8,607 nucleotides of DNA from the NCBI GenBank assembly GCA_964533785.1, contig CAZHNG010000291.1, positions 1 through 8,607 of the forward strand, read 5' to 3'. Source of the DNA: JANQRV01 sp964533785. GTDB taxonomy: Bacteria; Bacteroidota; Bacteroidia; Chitinophagales; Saprospiraceae. A program made the position numbers and the translations under genes. Below are positions 1-6,110 of this stretch, piece by piece. The stretch's first letter is position 1; every line of letters begins with the position of its first letter. The notes under the pieces were generated by a model, which searched no databases, had not been told where the DNA came from, and was given only the letters and a program-made list of their open reading frames with translations.

Positions 1-49
1 TAGCGTCTAGCGTCTAGCGTCTAGCGTCTAGCGTCTAGCGTCTAGCGTC
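1..49. repeat. Heptanucleotide tandem repeat (TAGCGTC)7
   Basis: Seven perfect head-to-tail copies of TAGCGTC fill the first 49 bases (GACGCTA on the minus strand). The array reaches the window edge, so the true copy number is unknown. It lies three bases beyond the TAA stop of the minus-strand OmpA-family gene, so read-through transcripts would enter it. A 7-base unit is not a multiple of three, and the TAG it contains places stop codons in all six frames, so the array is non-coding. No mutation separates the copies, which suggests recent expansion or active homogenisation. Its function is unknown. Confidence 0.97.
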
Positions 50-52
50 AAA

Positions 53-1054
53 TTAAGACTTATTCTGCTGATTCATTATCGAGTATAATTCATCCAGTTT
101 AGGCGACAGAATGATTTCCGTACGCCGGTTAAGCGCTTTTCCTCTGTTGGTGCGGTTGGAAGCTACCGGAGCATATTCTCCTTTACCCGCCGCAGTAAGT
201 CTGGTAGGATCGACACCGTAGCGAGTTAATAATTTTACAACTGAAGTCGCGCGATTCACGCTTAGGTCCCAGTTCGTTGCAGCACTACCATCGGCATCCG
301 TATGTCCTTCGACCGTAATATCAACATCCTTGTTGTTAACGATAACTGCAGCTACTTTTTGCAAGGCCGATTGACCTTCGCGGTCCACTCGGTCACTTCC
401 GGAAGCAAACAATAATTCCTGACTTAGGGATAAATAAATCCGTCCGTCCTTTTCAGTTACCGTAAGATCAGTATCAGAAAAGCCCATTAAAGTTTCCCTG
501 ATGCTGGCTCTCAACTTTTCCATGCTGGCATCTTTGGCCTGCAACATTTGCCGCAACTGCCGGATTTGTTCTTCTCTTTCTGACAAGCTGGCATTATAAT
601 CATATTGAATGTTGCCGAGTTGGGTTTCTTTTTTGTAGAGTTCGTATTCCATTAAAGCGACTTCATTCTCTTGTTTCTCCAGCGCTTCTTGCTGAGCGGA
701 CAATTGAGATTGCAAACTCAGTTTTTCGTAGTAGCGGGTAATGGAGTCATTACTTCTTTGAGAGATCAGTCTATTGTATTTCGCCAAAATTTCTTCATTA
801 TTTCTAATCAAACTCTCATTAGCTACCGCAATTTCCTCTAATTCCCGGGTGGTTTGTTTGAGCAATAACTCCAACTCCCGGTTTTTATCGATCAACTCCT
901 GATTCGCAATGGAAATTGAATCTACTGCCTCCGCTTCGGATTTGTAATAATCCCTTACCTCCGCCAATTCACCGTATTGTTTTTGGGTAACGCAGCTAGC
1001 GAAAAGAAGAGCACAGGTGGCAACTTGTAATAAATTAGAAAATGAAAATCTCAT
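53..1054 (-). CDS. OmpA-family lipoprotein with coiled coil and peptidoglycan-binding domain
   Basis: A 333-residue envelope protein predicted to tether the outer membrane to the cell wall. Seen: a lipoprotein signal peptide with cleavage at FAS|C21, a long Glu/Gln/Lys-rich region (about 30-185) with coiled-coil character, and a C-terminal OmpA-C domain (about 205-318). The domain contains VEGHTDADGS and a downstream NRA motif. D253 and R268 are 15 residues apart, matching the spacing of the diaminopimelate-binding Asp/Arg pair of E. coli OmpA (D241/R256). The start at 1054 is chosen because it directly precedes the signal peptide. The longer in-frame ORF would begin at a TTG at 1132, inside a palindrome, and would add 26 non-signal residues. 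No acidic surface-export signal follows C21, which fits a periplasm-facing lipoprotein (inference). The gene is divergent from the basic-protein gene and ends against the heptamer array. The family call is firm; the specific role is unknown. Confidence 0.93.
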   Translation of the reverse strand: MRFSFSNLLQVATCALLFASCVTQKQYGELAEVRDYYKSEAEAVDSISIANQELIDKNRELELLLKQTTRELEEIAVANESLIRNNEEILAKYNRLISQRSNDSITRYYEKLSLQSQLSAQQEALEKQENEVALMEYELYKKETQLGNIQYDYNASLSEREEQIRQLRQMLQAKDASMEKLRASIRETLMGFSDTDLTVTEKDGRIYLSLSQELLFASGSDRVDREGQSALQKVAAVIVNNKDVDITVEGHTDADGSAATNWDLSVNRATSVVKLLTRYGVDPTRLTAAGKGEYAPVASNRTNRGKALNRRTEIILSPKLDELYSIMNQQNKS

Positions 1055-1076
1055 AGATAATTGTAATTGTGTTTTA

Positions 1077-1084
1077 CAAAAATA
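1077..1084 (-). promoter_or_regulatory. Candidate Bacteroidota -7 box for the OmpA-family gene
   Basis: On the minus strand this reads TATTTTTG, a full match to the Bacteroidota TAnnTTTG element, and it ends 22 bases upstream of the chosen ATG at 1054. No TTG is seen at the -33 distance. That region instead overlaps the left arm of the 48-bp palindrome. The match is short and the surrounding DNA is AT-rich, so this is a candidate only. Confidence 0.4.
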
Positions 1085-1100
1085 ATTTTTTTTGGGATAT

Positions 1101-1148
1101 GTCAGGAAATACCGGTTTGAGGAGTTCCTCAAACCGGTATTTCCTGAC
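1101..1148. repeat. Perfect 48-bp palindrome (23-bp arms, 2-nt centre)
   Basis: Bases 1101-1123 are the exact reverse complement of 1126-1148, separated only by GT at 1124-1125. Each arm contains ACCGGT. As RNA it would form a very stable hairpin on either strand. It lies between divergent genes, about 47 bases upstream of the OmpA-family start and 113 bases upstream of the basic-protein start. Neither side carries an adjacent T-tract, so it is not a textbook intrinsic terminator. It could be a protein-binding site, a dispersed palindromic (REP- or MITE-like) element, or a transcribed structure in a long leader. The sequence alone does not decide. Confidence 0.97.
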
Positions 1149-1260
1149 TGGCCTTCAGATTTACTTAACGCTTTTTTAACAGTTTTTCGTTTAAACGTCG
1201 ATATAAACCTTAAGTCAAAGCAGCAAAATCATCAAAATAACAATTAAAATCAAGAAGATT

Positions 1261-1584
1261 ATGAAAATCAAGGCATTTTTAATTGCAGCTGTATTACTTA
1301 TCGGTTTCGCTGGTGTTAGTTACGCACAAACGGCTACCCCCAAAGTAACGAAAAGACAAGTTAAGCAAAAGAACCGCATCAAGGATGGTGTCAAAGACGG
1401 CGAACTGACCAAAAGAGAAACGGTAAATGTTGCCAAGCAACAAAAACGCATCAACCGTTCCAAAAAAGCGGCCAAAGCGGATGGCAAGGTTACCAGAAAG
1501 GAACGCGCCAGACTACACAAACGCCAGAATAACGCCAGCAAAAATATTGCTCGAAAGAAGAATAATGAGCGGGGGAATAATTAG
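1261..1584 (+). CDS. Small secreted, highly basic two-repeat protein
   Basis: 107 residues. The first 22 form a clear Sec signal peptide (K2/K4, then a hydrophobic core, SYA|Q cleavage). The mature part of about 85 residues has 29 Lys/Arg against 7 Asp/Glu, giving a net charge near +22. It contains two copies of a roughly 28-residue unit: KDGELTKRE (45-53) aligns with ADGKVTRKE (73-81), each followed by a basic helix-like stretch. The general pattern, a signal peptide followed by DGxxTxxE helix pairs, resembles small periplasmic proteins of unknown function annotated as hypothetical in many Gram-negative bacteria. An envelope location is inferred; the strong positive charge would suit binding to anionic polymers or nucleic acid, but no function is established. 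The purine-rich AAGAAG just before the ATG is a possible ribosome binding site. The opposite-strand ORF here is a shadow. Confidence 0.85.
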   Translation: MKIKAFLIAAVLLIGFAGVSYAQTATPKVTKRQVKQKNRIKDGVKDGELTKRETVNVAKQQKRINRSKKAAKADGKVTRKERARLHKRQNNASKNIARKKNNERGNN

Positions 1585-1631
1585 GAAAACCAGTTAGCGG
1601 ATTTGTAAGTATTGTCACTGGTCATGAAAAT

Positions 1632-1662
1632 GTTGCGGGTTGAAAAACCTTCAACTCGCAAC
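1632..1662. terminator. Hairpin between convergent genes, possible terminator
   Basis: An inverted repeat with 13-base arms (1632-1644 and 1650-1662) and a 5-base loop. There is one imperfect position, a G-U pair on plus-strand RNA. It lies 48 bases after the basic-protein stop and about 119 bases beyond the ytxJ stop, where transcription from both sides should end. On the minus strand the stem is followed by ATTTTC, a weak U-tract; on the plus strand there is none. A termination role is therefore plausible mainly from position. Confidence 0.5.
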
Positions 1663-1780
1663 AAACCTCGGTGTTAAAGCAAAAGCTGATCAAAATTCGG
1701 GGTCACTCGTCTAGTTGATTAATGCGATTACCTGAATATTTTACAAAGGTTTGAAGTGCTGTTTTGCTCCATTGATGGGA

Positions 1781-2167
1781 TCATTTTTGAATGGCTTCTT
1801 TCAACGTAGCGGTACTGACCATATGGTGGGAAGTATCAAAAACGGATTGGCCGTTTTTGATTACGATAATTTGTGGAGATTGATGAATAACCTGATAGTG
1901 ATCTGCAACAGCATTAGAGATAGGGCGGTAAGAAAACAAGTCGAGGTAATAAAAATCCATATCATCACTGCTAAAATCCCAATTGCTTTCCAGTTGGTAT
2001 TTTACCATTGAGCTGATACCGCAACGGGTGCTGTGTTTAAAAATGACTACAATTCTGGATTTTGAATCCTCGTCAATATCATTCAACTGTTCCAGCCGGG
2101 TCAATCGTTTCCAGTCCTTATGGATTTGCTCTTGGTGAGCACTGAACATCTTATCGAATATACTCAT
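1781..2167 (-). CDS. ytxJ: YtxJ-type monothiol bacilliredoxin
   Basis: A 128-residue cytosolic protein of the thioredoxin-like YtxJ family, associated with bacillithiol redox systems (also called BrxC in Firmicutes). Seen: beta strand RIVVIFKHS leading into STRCGISS with a single active-site Cys at 49, a helix, the strand DFYYLDLF, and the cis-proline loop HQSPQIIVI with P98, then GQSVFDTSHH. The single Cys with no resolving Cys at +3 is typical of this monothiol family. By analogy it would reverse mixed disulfides between bacillithiol and protein cysteines. Length and domain span match the family. The gene is divergent from the HAD phosphatase gene with 104 bases between the starts, and converges on the basic-protein gene. 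No other bacillithiol gene is visible in the window. Confidence 0.9.
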   Translation of the reverse strand: MSIFDKMFSAHQEQIHKDWKRLTRLEQLNDIDEDSKSRIVVIFKHSTRCGISSMVKYQLESNWDFSSDDMDFYYLDLFSYRPISNAVADHYQVIHQSPQIIVIKNGQSVFDTSHHMVSTATLKEAIQK

Positions 2168-2217
2168 ACTATTTTTTGCGCTATTTATTTATAGAATACA
2201 TTTGATCCTAAAATTTG

Positions 2218-2246
2218 TTTGAACGGTAGAATAGGTCTTATATTCG
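2218..2246 (+). promoter_or_regulatory. Candidate Bacteroidota promoter for the NagD-like gene
   Basis: TTTG at 2218-2221 is followed after 17 bases by TATATTCG at 2239-2246, which matches the TAnnTTTG -7 element in all but one position. The -7 box ends 25 bases before the ATG at 2272, giving a plausible short leader. The mismatch and AT-rich setting keep confidence low. Confidence 0.35.
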
Positions 2247-2271
2247 TAACTCACCAAACAACCCGAAAGTT

Positions 2272-3060
2272 ATGCCGCAAGGATTTCTAATTGATATGGA
2301 CGGCGTCATTTACAGTGGCAACGACCTGATCCCAGGTTCCGACCAGTTCGTTCAAAATCTCAAAGATCGAAATATTCCCTTTCTCTTTTTAACCAATAAT
2401 AGTCAACGTAGTCCTCGTGACGTGGTAAATAAACTTGCCGGAATAGGGATTGAGGCGGAAGAAGAAAATGTATTCACGAGTGCGATGGCCACCGGATGGT
2501 TTTTAGCCCGGCAGAAGCCTCATGGTACGGCATACGTACTTGGCGAAGGAGGTTTATTGACAAGTTTACACGAAAATGGGTACTCATTGGTAACCCAAAA
2601 ACCGGACTTCGTAGTAGTCGGGGAAGGTAGAAATTTCACCTTAGAAATGGTAAATAATGCCGTTGATATGATCCTTGAGGGTGCTAAGCTGGTCGCAACG
2701 AACTTAGACCCCTCCCCCAAGAAGAAAGGCTGGACTAACCTGGGCATTAGCGCAGTAGTAGCCATGATCGAAGAAGCAACGGGAATTAAGGCCTTTTCGG
2801 TAGGTAAACCCAGCCCGGTCATGATGCGGGTAGCTCGTAAAAAATTAGGGCTGACCACCGCCGAAACGACCATTATTGGCGATACTATGACCACCGATAT
2901 ACTCGGGGGAATACAAGTAGGTTACCGGACCATACTTACTTTAACTGGTGTTTCAAAGAAAGAGGAGCTGCATAAATTTGCCTTTGGTCCGGACTTGGTA
3001 GTTCATTCGGCGGCAGAGTTGGATTTGGATAATTGGCTGGCCCCTCAGGAACTGAGTTAA
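2272..3060 (+). CDS. NagD-like HAD-IIA family phosphatase
   Basis: 262 residues, cytosolic, full length for HAD subfamily IIA. Motif I is DMDGV with nucleophile D8 and acid/base D10; motif II is FLTNNS with T41; motif III is the Lys of VGKPSP (K179); motif IV is GDTMTTD with Mg-binding D204 and D209. Stretches such as TSAMAT, VGEG, ATN, GKPSP, the TDILGGIQVG region and LTLTGVS closely follow E. coli NagD as I remember it, including the C2-type cap between motifs II and III. NagD is a nucleotide monophosphatase with UMP among its substrates. The exact substrate here is unknown, and the gene is not next to any N-acetylglucosamine gene. It is transcribed alone, divergent from ytxJ and converging on an unknown gene. 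Confidence 0.92.
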   Translation: MPQGFLIDMDGVIYSGNDLIPGSDQFVQNLKDRNIPFLFLTNNSQRSPRDVVNKLAGIGIEAEEENVFTSAMATGWFLARQKPHGTAYVLGEGGLLTSLHENGYSLVTQKPDFVVVGEGRNFTLEMVNNAVDMILEGAKLVATNLDPSPKKKGWTNLGISAVVAMIEEATGIKAFSVGKPSPVMMRVARKKLGLTTAETTIIGDTMTTDILGGIQVGYRTILTLTGVSKKEELHKFAFGPDLVVHSAAELDLDNWLAPQELS

Positions 3061-3176
3061 AGTTTATCAGAGCATTAAGAGGTAATCTCTACACAGAACG
3101 CTTTTCAGGAAAACCCAAAGAAATCAACTACTGAACAGTATGCTGTAGGTGGTTAGCAGCCATAGATCATCGTTTG

Positions 3177-3599
3177 TTATGCATGATTCGTGGCCGCTCT
3201 TTCGCCTATGGTAGCATTTTCTTTTTGGACAATATCCAATCGTGTATCAGCCGTTTCTTTATTAGCCCTTTCATCCGGTACAGGCAGAAAGGAAAACGTG
3301 ATTTTTTTCTTTTTAAACCTAAACTGGAAAGTTTGGTTTTCGGTCAAATCAATACCAAGTGTATTCCAGGCTTCAACACTTTTCGTCTTACCCAAATGTT
3401 TAGCAAAACGACTAATTTCGGGCATTGATAATTCTTCATCCGTTAAGTGGATAGGAGAAAGTATAAAAAATTTGTAGAAAATGCCTGGATAACCAATGGC
3501 CTCTACTCTATCCTGGCTGTCCGATGTTTTAATTGTAGTCTCCTGCTTGTTCCTTCGCAGCCAACCACTTACGTTAAGTCTTGGGAATATGTTTCTCAT
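3177..3599 (-). CDS. Hypothetical 140-residue protein
   Basis: I do not recognise this protein. It has no signal peptide or membrane segment, so it is probably cytosolic. The N-terminal 30 residues are basic and polar. Residues about 34-110 look folded, with hydrophobic and aromatic strands (YPGIFYKFF, QTFQFRF, ITFSFLP) flanking a helix-like LTDEELSMPEISRFAKHLG. The C-terminus is charged (DERANKETADTRLD). Codon use is smooth and matches the neighbours, and I prefer this frame over two shorter plus-strand ORFs across the same DNA, whose products look unnatural. The ATG at 3599 has no Shine-Dalgarno; an internal ATG near residue 59 would remove half the folded region and is less likely. The gene converges on the NagD-like gene 116 bases away and stands alone. 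Confidence 0.6.
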   Translation of the reverse strand: MRNIFPRLNVSGWLRRNKQETTIKTSDSQDRVEAIGYPGIFYKFFILSPIHLTDEELSMPEISRFAKHLGKTKSVEAWNTLGIDLTENQTFQFRFKKKKITFSFLPVPDERANKETADTRLDIVQKENATIGERAATNHA

Positions 3600-3778
3600 T
3601 AAGCTAGATTTTTATTATTTGACAATAAAATAGGCAAAAAGTCACAATCATAAAAGGAATTGTTAGTAATTTTACACAATAAGCTTTTTTTGATAGAGTA
3701 TATTCAGCACTAACTATATGGTGAAATGATATTGCTAAATAGTCTGAATTAATAATATTTTATTTGATTAGCCAGCAT

Positions 3779-5872
3779 CTAAAATTGATATTTGATCTGA
3801 GCTGCTACCTCAGAACGAGCGGGCCCTTCAATTTGCTCCAGGCCACTCCCAAAATTATCGCGATTTTTCCAGTAAGTCTGTGCGTATCTACATTCCAAGA
3901 CAACATTCCTAATACCACGGTATCTTAGATTCAAGTAAAACCTCGTGCCTTTGTTATAATAAGGCGGTATGGAAAAATTATAAAGTAAGTTGTTTTCATA
4001 ATGATAAAAGCGGATATCGTAGCTGTGTGTATCAAAAATAGCATAACGGGTGGTAAAATGTAATGGAAAATCAATTGGCTTAAAGATGATGTCCTGCAAA
4101 ATTAAAAAGCCCTTTTGCCTGCCTTCGACTTCATTTTCAAAATAACCAAAATCAACCCGGCTCCGTAGTTCTAAGGCATTTGTCAGTTGGTTTGAAATAT
4201 GTAACCGGGTTTGCAATAAAGTTGTTGGAATGATGAAATTAAATTTGGTTTCGTTTTCGGGAGCATTGATAAATTTACGTTCCTCCCTAATTTCCAGATA
4301 AATACGATAGGTTCTTTTTTTAAAATGTGTAATGCGCGCCCGGTATTCATAGCCGGTGTAGGGAGCATCAGCATTGAACCGGATCCAGGGATGGCGCCAG
4401 GAATCAAAGTATCCATTGAGGATCCAATTTTTAAGCGGTCGTACTTCTAAGCCCAGATAAATGCCTGTTTCATTTCTGGCACCGGCAGTTTCAGCAAAGG
4501 GATTGGCATTAAGGGCCCAATAATCTTTAGGATAATGCCGGAAAAGTAGGGAAAGGTCAGCTTTGCGATCTAATCCGATCAGCAATCCGTTAACCGTAGC
4601 AATTGCCCCATTGTCGCTAATGGCCGTTTCACCAAAAAAATTAAAGTTTGACCATATTAAGCTGTAATCCAAACTGGCATTCAATAATTGATCCCCTCTA
4701 AAATAAAATTGATTGTACGGCCTCAGAGTAGTTTGCAACGACTTATTCAGCTGATTATACAATAGATTGCCGGCAATATGCCAATTTTGTTTTTTGTATT
4801 TAATGATCCCGCCAGTAGTAAACTGACTGATCACATTTTCATCCTGAATTTCATTGGGTGTGCGGTGTAAGCCATCTATTCGCAGGGAAGTGAACTCCCG
4901 GATTATGCCATCGTCAAACTCAATCGTATCAGGAATGACCAGATTACCGTCTACCTTTTTGGTGGAAACAAAAGCGGTGAGGTCTAACTCGCCGAAAGTC
5001 AGGTTAGCAGCCGCACCCCTTAAAAAATCCGCTTCGTTAACAGACGAATAAGCCCTGACCGGCCGGGCGGTTCTTTTGATGCTCATAGGACTCGAGCTTT
5101 TGCCTGCACCAAAACCGGAAAATAAAATCAATCCCTGCCCCATACTGATGGCATAATCCCCCAGTGCAAGTGCTTTAATGCGCCGGTTGTAATTCCTCAA
5201 ATAAAGATGTGCCGAATAAAAATCAAAGCCCTGGGTATTGCTGCCGGTAAAAAACTCTTCTCCACGATCTTTTTCGGCGGTGATCCCGTAGCTCAATTTA
5301 TTACTGTAAGAATGACGGTAACGGAAATACAGTTTATTAGGATCTCCCAAGTACCGACTTCCAGTTGAACCTTCCGGCAATGGTTGATATCCTCTTTGTT
5401 CTTCCAGAATACGAGACCAACGCAGGAAAAACTCATTTTTTCCCTCCCTTAGCATCTGCGGGATAGACAACTGGTAATCATCTATGCTAGACCTTAAAGT
5501 TACGAAGGGTAAAATCCTGCGAATAGTGGCCAGGTCAAAACCAGGAATGACCTGTAATTCCTGTAGGGCAATCAAATTTCCCTGTTCGTTGCGGTACCGC
5601 AACAGGTTAACGATCTGAACATCATCGAGAAAAATAAGGTCTTTCAGTTCTTCTTCAGTAGCTTCATTGAGATTAATCGGGCGGTCAAGATAGGTTTCCA
5701 GGTCCTCAAAAAGAGTGTTGTAGTCGAATTCGATATCTCCTTCTGCGTTCTGCAAAAAGTCTTCTATTATTTCGCGTACCGGATCTATCGGGGAAAGAAC
5801 AGTATCGCGCTGACCGAACAAAAGCAATGGACACCCGGCCAGGAAAATAAAAACAATAAACGTTGTCTTCAT
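3779..5872 (-). CDS. Helix-hairpin-helix plus outer-membrane beta-barrel protein
   Basis: 697 residues from the start at 5872, which immediately precedes the signal peptide; a longer in-frame ATG at 5929 adds 19 residues and is less likely. After the signal (cleavage probably near FGQ|R) there is an acidic linker. A ComEA-like double helix-hairpin-helix follows: INLNEATEEELKDLIFLDD at about 66-84 with GNLIALQELQVIPGF at 98-112, to about 125. The remaining 570 residues are alternating aromatic/polar strands with many Tyr, Phe, Asn and Arg, ending in KYQF with a terminal Phe, as expected of a BamA-inserted outer-membrane barrel. Proteins with this layout are common in Bacteroidota and lack an assigned function; a DNA-binding or uptake role is only suggested by the HhH domain. 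Oddity: L11-A-G-C14 is a perfect lipobox inside the signal, so a lipoprotein form cannot be excluded. It is preceded by 238 bases and is probably its own unit. Confidence 0.88.
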   Translation of the reverse strand: MKTTFIVFIFLAGCPLLLFGQRDTVLSPIDPVREIIEDFLQNAEGDIEFDYNTLFEDLETYLDRPINLNEATEEELKDLIFLDDVQIVNLLRYRNEQGNLIALQELQVIPGFDLATIRRILPFVTLRSSIDDYQLSIPQMLREGKNEFFLRWSRILEEQRGYQPLPEGSTGSRYLGDPNKLYFRYRHSYSNKLSYGITAEKDRGEEFFTGSNTQGFDFYSAHLYLRNYNRRIKALALGDYAISMGQGLILFSGFGAGKSSSPMSIKRTARPVRAYSSVNEADFLRGAAANLTFGELDLTAFVSTKKVDGNLVIPDTIEFDDGIIREFTSLRIDGLHRTPNEIQDENVISQFTTGGIIKYKKQNWHIAGNLLYNQLNKSLQTTLRPYNQFYFRGDQLLNASLDYSLIWSNFNFFGETAISDNGAIATVNGLLIGLDRKADLSLLFRHYPKDYWALNANPFAETAGARNETGIYLGLEVRPLKNWILNGYFDSWRHPWIRFNADAPYTGYEYRARITHFKKRTYRIYLEIREERKFINAPENETKFNFIIPTTLLQTRLHISNQLTNALELRSRVDFGYFENEVEGRQKGFLILQDIIFKPIDFPLHFTTRYAIFDTHSYDIRFYHYENNLLYNFSIPPYYNKGTRFYLNLRYRGIRNVVLECRYAQTYWKNRDNFGSGLEQIEGPARSEVAAQIKYQF

Positions 5873-5963
5873 TTGGATAAAGATAAGCAGTTGGCAGAAA
5901 AATATAGGCATAAAACAAAATTGCCCCATTTTTCAAAAGCCGGTAAACCACATTTTGAATCAT

Positions 5964-5971
5964 CAAACATA
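5964..5971 (-). promoter_or_regulatory. Candidate -7 box for the HhH/barrel gene
   Basis: On the minus strand this reads TATGTTTG, a full match to TAnnTTTG, ending 91 bases upstream of the ATG at 5872. No TTG is seen at the expected -33 distance, so this is weak. It is the only full match to the consensus on this strand in the 238-base gap, which otherwise holds no clear hairpin, repeat or small gene. Confidence 0.3.
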
Positions 5972-6110
5972 GTGATCAAGACAGTGGTAAGTCGTGAGAT
6001 TTAGATCTTTAACCGAGCACATTACGCCACGATATATTTTCGATAACTGTACTTTTTGAGGCGAAATAAAAAACCAGGGCTTGATTACATAGTAGACTTA
6101 TTTAGTTTTT

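Noticed and set aside
1..49. CRISPR-like array
   Set aside because: The unit is 7 bases with no spacers; this is a simple tandem repeat.
1055..1132. Upstream extension of the OmpA-family ORF to a TTG at 1132
   Set aside because: It places the start inside a palindrome and puts 26 non-signal residues before a perfect lipoprotein signal; the ATG at 1054 is the better start.
1101..1148. Intrinsic terminator for one of the flanking genes
   Set aside because: The palindrome lies upstream of both divergent genes and neither side has an adjacent T-run, so it cannot terminate either one in the usual way.
1751..2011. Plus-strand ORF of 86 codons opposite ytxJ
   Set aside because: The minus strand encodes a clear YtxJ protein with its active-site motif; this is an antisense shadow.
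3061..3176. Terminator between the NagD-like gene and the unknown gene
   Set aside because: Only 4-base stems (for example AGAG/CTCT) are visible, too weak to call.
3174..3477. Two overlapping plus-strand ORFs of 84 and 95 codons
   Set aside because: They lie opposite the 140-codon minus-strand gene, have unnatural Phe/Ser-rich products and lack a start signal; treated as shadows.
5873..5929. Extension of the HhH/barrel gene to the ATG at 5929
   Set aside because: The extra 19 residues precede a good signal peptide that starts at the ATG at 5872 (MKTTF).
5706..5966. Minus-strand 86-codon ORF overlapping the start of the HhH/barrel gene
   Set aside because: It is in another frame of a well-supported gene and has an Arg-rich, low-complexity end; there is no evidence of a real overlapping gene.
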